DNA of 42,030 bases from Actinomadura chibensis NBRC 106107. Lineage in GTDB: Bacteria > Actinomycetota > Actinomycetes > Streptosporangiales > Streptosporangiaceae. The notes beneath the pieces are model-generated. The model did not search any database, was not told the origin of the DNA, and was given only the letters and a program-made list of their open reading frames with translations. The DNA lies in contig NZ_BCQP01000084.1 of NCBI RefSeq assembly GCF_001552135.1, positions 1 through 42,030 of the forward strand, written 5' to 3'. Below, piece by piece: positions 1 through 8,041 of this stretch (within the stretch, counting starts at the first letter, position 1; each line of letters opens with the position of its first letter). Position numbers and translations under genes: made by a program.

Positions 1-237
1 CACGCGGCTGCCGTCCACGCGCCCGCACACCGAGCGCCCGCAGGCCAAGCGCCCGCGCCTCACGCGCCCGCACATCGAGTGCCTGCGCTTTACGCGGCTG
101 CCGTCCACGCGCCCGCGGCTCACGCGCCCGCTCACCGGGCGCCCGCAGGTCATGCGGCTGCGTTTCACGCGCCGGTGGTTCGGGTGTCCGCGGGCCGTGC
201 GCCTGTTGCTCACGCGGGTGGCGTTCGCGCGGCCGTG
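1..237 (+). repeat. Degenerate tandem repeats encoding His-Ala-Pro units
   Basis: Short, imperfect direct repeats built on CACGCGCCCGC / GCGGCTGCCGTC fill the start of the window. The 18-mer ACGCGGCTGCCGTCCACG occurs near both 2 and 92. In frame they encode alternating His-Ala-Pro-Ala and Ala-Ala-Val-His units, with drift to Arg/Val toward the end. The array continues beyond the left edge, so its full length and copy number are unknown. Confidence 0.7.
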
Positions 238-897
238 GTTCGGGTGGGCGGGCAGGTGCGGGACGGCGTGTCCGCCGTTCCGAGGAACGTCCGGGAGATC
301 GGGGACCGCCCGATCGAGTACCTGCGGGCGTGGGGGCGCGACGCGTTCGACGCCGACGACCGCGCCATCCGCCAGCTGCGCGAACTCGTCGCGGCGGCGG
401 GCCTGCCGCAGTTGCCGGACGTCCGGCACGCGCCGATCGTGAACGGCCTCACCGCCGGGGTCGCGAACCCGCGCCCCGTCCTGGACGGGCGGCTCCTGCC
501 CCCCGTCCACGAGCGGGCGGCGGACGGCGACGAAGGCGCGACCGGTGCCGACACCGCGACGCGCGAGCGCGCGAAGCACGCGCGGCCCGGTGACGGCGCC
601 GCGCGGACCGCGCACGGCGCGGTGAACGGAGCGCGGTCCGGCCGCGCGCCGGACCGCGGCGCGGGCGGCTGCGCGCGCCACCACGACTGCGGCGGCGGGC
701 GGCACGCGCCCGTCCCCGCCCCCGGCCCCGAGGACCCGGGCAACGCCCCGGCCGGCGGCCACCAGCTCACCCCGGTCGCCGACCTGCGCGGCGCCGGCCA
801 CCCGGCCGCGCCGACCGCCGTCGACCCGAGCACGTTCCACCGCACGGCGCTGACCGACGTGTCCGCGCCGGGCGGCCCCTCCGTCGTCCCTGACTAG
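1..897 (+). CDS. His/Ala/Pro-repeat protein, 3' part (5' end outside window)
   Basis: Reading frame 1 is open from the first base to the TAG at 895-897, so the gene starts upstream of the window. A GTG at 79 lies inside the repeat tract and is unlikely to be the start. The visible N-terminal part is a low-complexity array of His-Ala-Pro-Ala type units (about residues 1-75 of the visible frame). A more ordinary, charged segment follows (around REIGDRPIEYLRAWGRDAF), then a long Ala/Gly/Arg/Pro-rich tail that ends in GGPSVVPD. No enzyme motif or sortase signal is visible. It lies 243 bases upstream of the chaplin gene in the same direction, so a surface or secreted role is possible but inferred. 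I do not recognise a family. Confidence 0.6.
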   Translation, partial: HAAAVHAPAHRAPAGQAPAPHAPAHRVPALYAAAVHAPAAHAPAHRAPAGHAAAFHAPVVRVSAGRAPVAHAGGVRAAVVRVGGQVRDGVSAVPRNVREIGDRPIEYLRAWGRDAFDADDRAIRQLRELVAAAGLPQLPDVRHAPIVNGLTAGVANPRPVLDGRLLPPVHERAADGDEGATGADTATRERAKHARPGDGAARTAHGAVNGARSGRAPDRGAGGCARHHDCGGGRHAPVPAPGPEDPGNAPAGGHQLTPVADLRGAGHPAAPTAVDPSTFHRTALTDVSAPGGPSVVPD

Positions 898-1140
898 AGC
901 CCCTTCCCGCGGACGGACCGCGCCCGCTCGGCCGCCCATGCCCGGCCGCGCCGCGCCCGCCGTCCGTCCGTCCCCGGTCCCTCCGTCCCAGTCCCTCCGT
1001 CCCGATCCAACGATCTTTCCTCGACGCGACGGCCGTGTCCGGCCGGCGCGGCTGCGCCCACCCGACGGGTCCACCCGGACGGTCCCCGCGCAGCGATCAC
1101 CACAGATTCACCGAAATCGCGCGACAAGACAGGAGCAACA

Positions 1141-2418
1141 ATGCGCACGAGGACAAGCAACATCGGCCGCGCCGCCCTTGTGGCCGCGGGCGCCGTCGCG
1201 GTCGGAGCCGCGTTCGGCTCCGGGCTGCCCGCGACGGCGGACACGACGTCCGGCGACTTCAGCGTCGCGGGCGGCAACCAGGTGCACGCCCCGATCTCCG
1301 CGCCGATCGAGGCCAGCGGGAACGCCGTCGGCGCGGTCGGCGCGGCGCAGGGCCAGTCGAAGGGCGGCGCCCACGTCTCCAACGCCCGGCACGGCGGCGG
1401 CGGGGGCGGCGGCCTGAAGACGTCCGGCAACTTCAGCGTGCTGGGCGGCAACCAGGTCGTGCTCCCGATCAGCATCCCGATCGACGTGTGCGGAAACGCG
1501 ATCGCGATCATCGGGCTGGCGAAGGCCAAGTGCAAGGGCGGGGCGAGCGTCACGTCCGGCAAGAAGAAGCACCACCACGGCTGGCGGGAGGCGTCCGGCT
1601 ACCGGACGGCCACCGGCTCCGCCGACGACGGCGCCCGCTGGGGCGGCGGCAAGGGCGGCGGCAAGGGCATGCAGACGTCCGGCAACTTCAGCATCGCGGG
1701 CGGCAACCAGGTGTACGCGCCGATCAGCGTCCCGGTGAACGTGTGCGGCAACGCCGTCTCCGTCATCGGCCTGGCGAAGGCCAAGTGCAAGGGCGGCGCG
1801 TCGGTGCAGCGCCGGGCGGGCGACCCGAAGATGAAGACGTCGGGGAACTTCAGCGTGCTGGGCGGCAACCAGGTGTACGCGCCGATCAGCATTCCGGTGA
1901 ACGTGTGCGGCAACGCCGTCGCGGTCATCGGCCTGGCGCTGGCGCAGTGCAAGGGCGGCGCGTCCGTCGGCGAGAAGCCGGGGAAGAAGCCGAAGCACCA
2001 CCACAAGCCGCACAAGCCGAAGCCCTACAAGCCGTCGAAGCACCGTCCCGCCGCCAAGCACAAGAAGCTGCCGTCGAACCTGCGCGGCGGGGCGGAGATG
2101 GAGAAGGGCAAGGCCGAGATGGAGCGGGGCAAGTCGCTCCTGCAGCGCAGCAAGGCGAGCCTCGGGTCCGGCGACGGCCGCGCGTCGCGGATCGTGCCGT
2201 CGGCGAGCAACGACCGGCCCGCGACCAACGCGCGGATGGCGGGCACGCGGACCCGCCCGAAGTCGGCCAAGCAGGTCGGCGGGGTGCAGCGGTTCGTGAA
2301 CTCGCTGAAGCGGGCCGTCCGGCTCCCCGGCGTGAACGTCAAGCCCGGCAAGCTCGGTCCGAAGCTGCCCTCGAAGGGCGCCGTGCCGGTGAAGCTCGGC
2401 ACCCCGGTGACGCGCTGA
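1141..2418 (+). CDS. Long chaplin-family protein with four chaplin repeats
   Basis: 425 residues. AGGAG at 1131-1135 sits five bases before the ATG. Residues 1-33 form a signal peptide (hydrophobic AALVAAGAVAVGAAFGSG, then ATA-D). Four chaplin domains follow at about 37-76, 95-134, 180-219 and 234-273, each of the type SGNFSxxGGNQVxxPIS...GNA...KGGAS. Domains 2-4 carry the paired Cys of the family (117/131, 202/216, 256/270). Domain 1 has Ser at both positions. The linkers and the roughly 150-residue tail are rich in Lys, His and Gly. Chaplins are secreted amyloid-forming proteins that coat aerial hyphae of actinomycetes. Classical long chaplins have two domains and an LPXTG-type anchor; this one has four and no anchor motif or C-terminal membrane helix. 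A sortase gene follows downstream. Confidence 0.93.
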   Translation: MRTRTSNIGRAALVAAGAVAVGAAFGSGLPATADTTSGDFSVAGGNQVHAPISAPIEASGNAVGAVGAAQGQSKGGAHVSNARHGGGGGGGLKTSGNFSVLGGNQVVLPISIPIDVCGNAIAIIGLAKAKCKGGASVTSGKKKHHHGWREASGYRTATGSADDGARWGGGKGGGKGMQTSGNFSIAGGNQVYAPISVPVNVCGNAVSVIGLAKAKCKGGASVQRRAGDPKMKTSGNFSVLGGNQVYAPISIPVNVCGNAVAVIGLALAQCKGGASVGEKPGKKPKHHHKPHKPKPYKPSKHRPAAKHKKLPSNLRGGAEMEKGKAEMERGKSLLQRSKASLGSGDGRASRIVPSASNDRPATNARMAGTRTRPKSAKQVGGVQRFVNSLKRAVRLPGVNVKPGKLGPKLPSKGAVPVKLGTPVTR

Positions 2419-2471
2419 CCGGGAGGTAGACCGGCGGAGGGTGACGATCCGCCGCCGGTTCGACAGCGGAG

Positions 2472-2497
2472 AGGGGGCGGCAGACGTGCCGCCCCCT
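2472..2497 (+). terminator. Stem-loop after the chaplin gene
   Basis: Perfect 11-bp arms (AGGGGGCGGCA / TGCCGCCCCCT) enclose a four-base loop and are followed by TTCCCTT. A second, weaker hairpin (ACCGGCGG / CCGCCGGT, 2430-2459) precedes it. Together they probably stop or attenuate chaplin transcription, so the sortase gene may be expressed at a lower level or from its own promoter. The U-run is poor, as is usual in GC-rich actinomycetes. Confidence 0.65.
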
Positions 2498-2545
2498 TCC
2501 CTTCGCGGCTCGGCTCGACCGCCCCCTGATCGATGGAGATGAAGC

Positions 2546-3148
2546 ATGTTCGACCGGAAGTCCCTGCTCGCGGCGGGTGTCGCCGTGTACTGCAGCGTGT
2601 CGGTGCTGGGCCTGCCGCAGGCGCGGGCCGCGGCGGAGGCGTCGGCGGGACCGGTCGCCGCGGCTCGGGCGCACGCGGCGCGCCCGGCCCCGGCGGCGCG
2701 CCCGGCGCAGCCGAAGCGGGGAGCGCTGATCGGGAAGATCTGGATCCCGCGGATGGGCCTGAAGACGGGCGTCTGGGAGGGCGTCAGCCAGCGGGTGCTG
2801 CGGCTCGGCCCCGGCCACTACCCCTGGACGGGCCTGCCGGGACGGGACGGCAACACCGTCCTGCTCGGCCACCGGACGACGTGGCGCCACCCGTTCAACC
2901 GGCTCGACCTGATGCGCGGCGGCGACCGGATCGTCCTGCGCTACGGGCGCACGACCTACACCTACCGGGCGCGGCTGAAGCGCGTCATCGACCCGATGGA
3001 CCGGCGGGCGCTGGAGCCGGTGCCGTTCAAGGCGCGCAGCGCCCCGCACGGCCAGTGGATCACGCTGATCACCTGCACCCCGAAGGGGTCGGACCGGCAC
3101 CGCCTCGTGGTCGTCGGCAAGCTCTCGCACACCTCGCGCAAGCGCTGA
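2546..3148 (+). CDS. Sortase, class E/F-like transpeptidase
   Basis: 200 residues. GGAG at about 2535-2538 supports the ATG at 2546. An N-terminal hydrophobic segment (about 7-28) serves as signal or membrane anchor. An Ala/Pro-rich linker follows, then the sortase beta-barrel from about residue 60. The catalytic set is visible: His109 in LLGHRTTW, Cys177 in LITCTPKG and Arg186 in DRHRLVVV. Sortases cleave a C-terminal sorting motif and attach the protein to the cell wall. The gene follows the chaplin gene by 127 bases with a hairpin between them. The LGHRTT-xxxPF element resembles class E sortases of high-GC actinobacteria, but the class is uncertain. The neighbouring chaplin has no recognisable sorting motif, so the substrate is not evident here. 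Confidence 0.88.
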   Translation: MFDRKSLLAAGVAVYCSVSVLGLPQARAAAEASAGPVAAARAHAARPAPAARPAQPKRGALIGKIWIPRMGLKTGVWEGVSQRVLRLGPGHYPWTGLPGRDGNTVLLGHRTTWRHPFNRLDLMRGGDRIVLRYGRTTYTYRARLKRVIDPMDRRALEPVPFKARSAPHGQWITLITCTPKGSDRHRLVVVGKLSHTSRKR

Positions 3149-3174
3149 CCGGCGCGGCGCGCCCCTGACGGGGA

Positions 3175-3210
3175 CGGACGCTGAGCGGCGGCGACGGCGC
3201 TCAGCGTCCG
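3175..3210. terminator. Bidirectional terminator between sortase and metalloprotease
   Basis: Perfect 13-bp inverted repeat CGGACGCTGAGCG / CGCTCAGCGTCCG with a ten-base loop. It sits between the converging ends of the sortase gene (+) and the metalloprotease gene (-), and its right arm includes the stop codon and last codons of the metalloprotease. Confidence 0.75.
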
Positions 3211-4187
3211 CCGTACAGGGAGATCAGCCCCTCGTAGTCGCCCCTCCCGAGCGTGGACATGAAGTCGTCGCAGGACCCGACCGAGGGCGCCATCGTCAGC
3301 CTGGAGTGGTCCGGGCCGTCGACGTGGGCGAGGCCGAAGACGTGGCCCGACTCGTGCGTCACGACGGACTCGACCGAGTAGCTTCCGGGCGCGCAGGCCC
3401 CGCCCGTCCACCAGCGCTTGCCCTGTTCCTGGAGCGCCATGTCCGTCTCGACGGTGGTCGACCCGCGGTACCAGACGCACGTCGCCGCGAGGACGTCGCC
3501 CTCCGCGCCCGTCATGGACCGCCAGCCGAACGTGTTCGCCCCGTCCCGGGCGCCGCAGGCGGCGTCGGCGGTGATGTTCGGACCGGTGGACGAGTCCCCG
3601 GCGTAGCGCTGGCGGACGTCCGGCGGCGGCGCGTAGCGGCGGCCGGCCGTGCAGTCGGTGTTCGCGCCCGCCATGTTCGCGACGCCCCGCGCGACGGGGT
3701 CGCGGCGGCGGCCGTCCGTCCCCGGGTGGTAGCGCCATTCGACGGTCGAGCCCTTCGGCCACCGGGCGGGCTCGGTGCGGTAAGTGGTGTCCTGGCACGG
3801 GTCGAGCGGGGCGCGGGACGCGCGGGGCCTGCCCTCCGGCACCCGTCCGCCCCGGCTGAGGATCGTGACCGCGCGGGCCCGGCCGTCGACGGCGACGCTC
3901 AGCTCGGTGCCGCCGCCGGTGCGGGTCGAGTACGCGATGAGCGAGGTCCCGTCGGCGGGGACGACGGCGGTGAGCCCGTTCTCGCCGCGCACCGTCCGGC
4001 CGCGCAGGTCGCAGTCGGCGATCCTGACCCGCTGCGGCATCGCGCGGGCGGAGAGCGTCCCGCCGGGCTTGCACCAGGCGGGGGCGCGGCCCGCCCCGGC
4101 GGCGGGCGCGGCGGCGGTCGCCGCGGCGGCGAGCGCGGCGGCGGCGGGCAGCGCCACCGCGAGTGCCGCGCGTGAGAATGCGTGCAT
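3201..4187 (-). CDS. Secreted matrixin-type zinc metalloprotease
   Basis: 328 residues from the ATG at 4187, chosen because CGGAGAA lies six bases upstream and a signal peptide begins there; the frame stays open further upstream. Residues 1-32 are a signal peptide (AVALPAAAALAAAATAAAPAAG). The C-terminal half has the M10 zinc site HESGHVFGLAH at 278-288 followed by a Met-turn (LTMAP, Met299), typical of matrixins and related metzincins. Eight or more Cys in the mature part suggest disulfides and export. No obvious cysteine-switch propeptide is visible. It would be an extracellular endopeptidase. Convergent with the sortase gene and close to the chaplin, it may process surface proteins, but that is inference. 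Confidence 0.87.
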   Translation of the reverse strand: MHAFSRAALAVALPAAAALAAAATAAAPAAGAGRAPAWCKPGGTLSARAMPQRVRIADCDLRGRTVRGENGLTAVVPADGTSLIAYSTRTGGGTELSVAVDGRARAVTILSRGGRVPEGRPRASRAPLDPCQDTTYRTEPARWPKGSTVEWRYHPGTDGRRRDPVARGVANMAGANTDCTAGRRYAPPPDVRQRYAGDSSTGPNITADAACGARDGANTFGWRSMTGAEGDVLAATCVWYRGSTTVETDMALQEQGKRWWTGGACAPGSYSVESVVTHESGHVFGLAHVDGPDHSRLTMAPSVGSCDDFMSTLGRGDYEGLISLYGGR

Positions 4188-4531
4188 AACCAGTTCTCCG
4201 ATGTGTGGGAAGGTCCCTTCGAACTCTTGCGCCGGGCCGGGGAAAGGGAAACCGCCGCCGACTAAAATGATCACCATCTTGGGAATGGCGGCATTCGTAT
4301 AAATGCGGCACGGGTCATTTGTCGCGCGAATCGCCGCGGCGCCGCCCGGCGGCCGTCCGGCAAGTCTTTGGCAAATCGTTCTCAATAATCTGGTAAACGC
4401 GTTTATCTCCGGCACGTCCGGAAAAGCAGGGAGTAATCCGGCAACTCGGGATCAACACGGCTACCGAGCAGCGGGCGCCGCCTCCCCACCCCCCGCAGTC
4501 CGGCAGCGTTACGGAAGCAGAGGTGTTCAAC
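4188..4531. promoter_or_regulatory. Divergent intergenic region with a 12-bp palindrome
   Basis: About 340 bases separate the metalloprotease (-) from the PRC-barrel gene (+). The segment 4260-4440 is clearly more AT-rich than its surroundings, as expected for promoters. The perfect palindrome TAAACGCGTTTA lies at 4394-4405, about 130 bases before the PRC-barrel start, and could be an operator. I could not fix a convincing -35/-10 pair for either gene. Confidence 0.4.
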
Positions 4532-5614
4532 GTGCAGACGCAGACACAGGTGCGGGAACTGATGGGCATGGGCGTGACCGACACCAACGGGACGAAGGTC
4601 GGCACGATCAAGCAGGTGTACCTGAACGACGACTCCGGGGCGCCGGAGTGGGTCACCGTGCACACCGGATGGTTCGGGATGCGGGAGAGCTTCGTGCCGT
4701 TGTCCGGGTCGCGCAAGGCGAAGGACATGCTGCAGGTTCCGTACGACAAGGAGACCATCAAGGGCGCCCCGAACGTGGACGCGGACGAGCACCTGTCGCA
4801 CGCCCAGATCGTCGACCTCTACCGGCACTACGGCGTCCGCCCGCCGGGCGGCGGGCGCACCGGCGAGGAGCGGGGCGGCGACGCGGGGGAGCGGACCGGG
4901 GAGCGCCGGACGGCCGAGCCCGAGAGCCGGACGACCGAGGGCCGGGGGTCCGAGGCCCTGTCGCCCGAGGGCCGCGTGGCCGCGGGCCGGACGTCCGAGG
5001 GCGGCGGAACCGGCGGAACCGGCGGGACCGGCGCGGACACCGGCACCGAGCGCACCTCCGGCACGGACGACCTCGCCGGGACGCGCGGCTCGCCGCGGCC
5101 GGGCGCCGCCGGGATGGCCGTCCACCCCGAGCGGGACCGGGGCGGCCGGGGGATGCCCGCGCAGTCGCCGCGCGCGGGCGCGGAGACCCCGATGACCGAG
5201 ATCACCCGCTCGGAGGAGCGGCTGCGCGTCGGCACCGAGCGGCACGAGGCGGGGCACGTGCACGTCCGCAAGTGGGTCGAGACCGAGACGGTCGAGCGGA
5301 CCGTCCCCGTCTCGCACGACGAGCTGAAGGTCGACCGGGAGCCGATCAAGGACGGCAGGCCAGCCCCCGACGTGTCCATCACCTCCGACGACCTGGACTT
5401 CATCCTCTACGAGGAGCGTCCGGTGATCGCGAAGGAGACGGTGCCGGTCGAGCGCGTCCGGCTGCACACCGAGCAGGTGCAGGACGAGCAGACGATCCGC
5501 GGCGAGCTGCGCCGCGAGCGCATCGAGGTCACCCGCGACGACACGTCCTTCCCCGACCGGGAGCCCGGCCGGGAGCGAGGCCCGGAGGGCGGGCGCGGCG
5601 GCCCGAACCGCTGA
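4532..5614 (+). CDS. PRC-barrel and DUF2382 (YsnF/AvaK-type) stress protein
   Basis: 360 residues from GTG 4532, preferred because AGAGGTG lies six bases upstream and family members often start MQT-. A GTG three codons earlier (4523) is the alternative. The N-terminal 90 residues form a PRC-barrel (VTDTNGTKVGTIKQVYLND, then EWVTVHTGWFG and FVPL). A linker of about 120 residues, rich in Gly, Glu, Arg and Thr and likely disordered, follows. The C-terminal part (about 220-345) is a DUF2382 domain with the alternating VxVRKWVETETVER / VPVERVRLHTEQV pattern. Such proteins are abundant in stress responses of bacteria, but their biochemical activity is not established. No signal peptide is present, so it is probably cytoplasmic. 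It stands alone and diverges from the metalloprotease gene. Confidence 0.9.
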   Translation: MQTQTQVRELMGMGVTDTNGTKVGTIKQVYLNDDSGAPEWVTVHTGWFGMRESFVPLSGSRKAKDMLQVPYDKETIKGAPNVDADEHLSHAQIVDLYRHYGVRPPGGGRTGEERGGDAGERTGERRTAEPESRTTEGRGSEALSPEGRVAAGRTSEGGGTGGTGGTGADTGTERTSGTDDLAGTRGSPRPGAAGMAVHPERDRGGRGMPAQSPRAGAETPMTEITRSEERLRVGTERHEAGHVHVRKWVETETVERTVPVSHDELKVDREPIKDGRPAPDVSITSDDLDFILYEERPVIAKETVPVERVRLHTEQVQDEQTIRGELRRERIEVTRDDTSFPDREPGRERGPEGGRGGPNR

Positions 5615-6064
5615 TCCCGTTCGATCCGGGGCAACCCGCGCCATCCTGGATGACGGAGCGCCCGGCCGGTCGTACTCACCCGCCGGCCCGCCGGGCGCCC
5701 GTCCTATTTGTTGCCCGTGACCACAATTGGCCGACGGTCGGGTCGCGGGCTGCCGCGTGCGCGCCGCCCGGTCCGCCGGGGCCGGACAGCTGATTGTTCG
5801 TCCTGGTCCGGCCGGGAACCGCCGGTTTCCAGCGGCCGCCTGCGAATCCCGCCTCCCGTCAAGCCCTCCGCGACGGTTTCCGCCGCACCGCCCCCGCCCC
5901 GTAGTCAGGATTCTTGACAGTGGGACGGGTGCGGGGGAGGTTCCAAGTCGAACGCCACCGGAAGCAGGGGCGTGGCCGATCCGGGCGTGCCACGGCCCCG
6001 CGGCTCCGGCACGCGGTCCGCCGGGCCGCGCGGCGTGCTCGGCACCACTCCCAGGAGGGACGAC
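5615..6064 (+). other. Intergenic region before the GH3 gene
   Basis: 450 bases without a credible gene. It contains a possible terminator for the PRC-barrel gene, with arms GCGCCCGG (5658-5665) and CCGGGCGC (5691-5698) and a T-rich stretch after them. A perfect TTGACA lies at 5914-5919, but the matching -10 (GAGGTT at 17 bases) is poor, so promoter assignment is weak. AGGAGG at 6053-6058 is the ribosome-binding site of the next gene. Confidence 0.4.
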
Positions 6065-7984
6065 TTGCGACACCCCCGCACACGTGTCATCGCCACCCGG
6101 ATCGGGCGATCACTGGTCGCGCTGGCGACCGTCGCCGTGCTCCCGCCGGTCGCGGCGGCGCTCCCCGCGTCGGCCGCCCCCGCCCCGTACCTGGACGCGC
6201 GCCTGCCGGTGGCGAAGCGCGTCCAGGACCTCCTCGGCCGCATGACCCTGGAAGAGAAGGTCGGCCAGATGGCGCAGGCCGAGCGCGGCGCCGTGGATGG
6301 CGACCGCGACAAGATCACGATGCTCGGCCTCGGCTCGGTGCTGTCCGGCGGCGGGTCGGCGCCCGCCGAGAACACGCCGAAGGGCTGGGCGGACATGGTG
6401 GACGCCTACCAGTCCAAGGCCCTCGCCACCCGCCTGAAGATCCCGCTCCTCTACGGCGTGGACTCGGTGCACGGCCACAACAACCTGGTCGGCGCCACCG
6501 TCTTCCCGCACAACCTCGCCATGGGCGCCACCCGGGACCCGGACCTCGTCCGGGAGGAGGGGCGGATCACGGCGATCGAGACGAGGGCGACCGGCCCGCA
6601 GTGGGTGTTCGCGCCGTGCGTGTGCGTCGTCCGCGACCTGCGCTGGGGACGCGCCTACGAGAGCTTCGGCGAGGACCCGCGGCTCGTCGCCGACATGGAG
6701 ACCGGGATCGAAGGTCTCCAAGGACGCAACAAGCGCGACATGGCGGGCCCGGAGCGCGTCCTCGCGACGGCGAAGCACTTCGCGGGCGACGGGGACACGG
6801 TGTTCGGGTCGTCCAGGACCGGGACGTACACGATCGACCAGGGCGTCACGGTCACCCACCGCCGCACGTTCGACCGGATCGACCTGGCCCCGTACGTGCC
6901 GGCCGTGCGGAAGTACCGGGTCGGGAGCATCATGCCGTCGTTCTCCAGCGTCGACTGGACGGACGACGGCGTCGGCGACCCCTTGAAGATGAGCGCGCAC
7001 AAGGAGCTGCTGACCGACGTCCTCAAGCGAAGGATCGGGTTCGACGGCTTCCTCGTCAGCGACTGGGAGGCCGTCCACCAGCTCCCCGGCGACTACGCCG
7101 CCCAGGTCCGGACAGCCGTCAACGCCGGTATGGACATGTTCATGGAGCCCTACAGCGCGCCCCGGTTCGTGGAGACGCTGCTCGCCGAGGTCAGGGCCGG
7201 ACGGGTCGCCGCGTCCCGCGTCGACGACGCCGTCGCGCGCATCCTCACGGCGAAGTTCGAGCTGGGGCTGTTCGAGCACCCCTACACCGACCGCCGCCTC
7301 GCCGGGACGATCGGCTCCCCCGAGCACCGCGCGGTCGCCCGCCGGGCCGTCGCCGAGTCGCAGGTGCTGCTGAAGAACTCCGCGAACGCGCTGCCGCTGA
7401 AACGCAACGCGCGAATCTACGTCGCGGGCGTGAACGCCGACGACATCGGCAACCAGGCGGGCGGCTGGACGGTCACCTGGCAGGGGTTGTCCGGCCCCAT
7501 CATCCCCGGCACGACCATCCTGGACGGGATCCGGCAGAACTCGTCCAACGTCACCTACAGCGCGGACGCGTCGGCGCCCACGTCCGGCAGCGACGTCGGC
7601 ATCGTCGTGGTCGGTGAAACGCCGTACGCGGAGGGCGTCGGCGACGTCGGCAACGGCCACACCCTGAACCTGTCCGGCGCGGACAAGGCGAACATCGACA
7701 CGGTGTGCGGCGCGGTCAGGACGTGCGTCGTGCTCGACGTCGCGGGACGCCCGCAGATCGTCACCGACCGGCTCGCGAAGGCCGACGCGTTCGTCATGTC
7801 CTGGCTGCCGGGCGGCGAGGGCGCGGGCGTCGCCGACGTCCTGTTCGGCAGGCGCCCGTTCACCGGCCGCCTGCCGGTGTCGTGGCCGCGGACCGAGGAC
7901 CAGGAGCCGGTCAACGTCGGCGACCGGGACTACCGGCCGCTGTTCCCCTACGGCCACGGCCTGCGGACCGGCGCCCGCGACTGA
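6065..7984 (+). CDS. Secreted glycoside hydrolase family 3 (beta-glucosidase/exo-beta-glucanase)
   Basis: 639 residues from TTG 6065. This start is set by a near-perfect AGGAGG six bases upstream and by a signal peptide beginning immediately (SLVALATVAVLPPVAAALPASAAPA). Upstream in-frame ATG 5972 would add a Pro/Arg/Gly-rich leader. The GH3 N-terminal TIM barrel spans about 35-370 (LLGRMTLEEKVGQM, GVDSVHGHNN, RDLRWGRAYESFGEDP, KHFAGDG). The nucleophile Asp333 is in FLVSDWEA. The C-terminal alpha/beta sandwich ends in GRLPVSWPR and the terminal YPYG-like FPYGHGL. No fibronectin-III tail is present. It would release glucose from the ends of beta-glucans outside the cell. It has no operon partner; the S4 gene starts 57 bases downstream. 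Confidence 0.92.
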   Translation: MRHPRTRVIATRIGRSLVALATVAVLPPVAAALPASAAPAPYLDARLPVAKRVQDLLGRMTLEEKVGQMAQAERGAVDGDRDKITMLGLGSVLSGGGSAPAENTPKGWADMVDAYQSKALATRLKIPLLYGVDSVHGHNNLVGATVFPHNLAMGATRDPDLVREEGRITAIETRATGPQWVFAPCVCVVRDLRWGRAYESFGEDPRLVADMETGIEGLQGRNKRDMAGPERVLATAKHFAGDGDTVFGSSRTGTYTIDQGVTVTHRRTFDRIDLAPYVPAVRKYRVGSIMPSFSSVDWTDDGVGDPLKMSAHKELLTDVLKRRIGFDGFLVSDWEAVHQLPGDYAAQVRTAVNAGMDMFMEPYSAPRFVETLLAEVRAGRVAASRVDDAVARILTAKFELGLFEHPYTDRRLAGTIGSPEHRAVARRAVAESQVLLKNSANALPLKRNARIYVAGVNADDIGNQAGGWTVTWQGLSGPIIPGTTILDGIRQNSSNVTYSADASAPTSGSDVGIVVVGETPYAEGVGDVGNGHTLNLSGADKANIDTVCGAVRTCVVLDVAGRPQIVTDRLAKADAFVMSWLPGGEGAGVADVLFGRRPFTGRLPVSWPRTEDQEPVNVGDRDYRPLFPYGHGLRTGARD

Positions 7985-8041
7985 CCGGGGCCGGAGCCCG
8001 CCGGGGATCGGATGTCACCCGCCGGTGCCATCATGGGACGC

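Noticed and set aside
2339..2418. LPSKG / LPSNL in the chaplin tail as a sorting motif
   Set aside because: There is no Thr at the right position and no hydrophobic segment plus basic tail after it, so it does not look like a sortase signal.
1035..2547. Long open frames on both strands overlapping the chaplin gene
   Set aside because: They are Arg/Ala/Gly-rich shadows produced by the GC-biased third positions of the real gene, with no start signals or family motifs. The same applies to the long antisense frames over most other genes.
5914..5942. TTGACA as promoter of the GH3 gene
   Set aside because: The -35 is perfect, but the hexamer at 17 bases is GAGGTT, so the promoter could not be supported.
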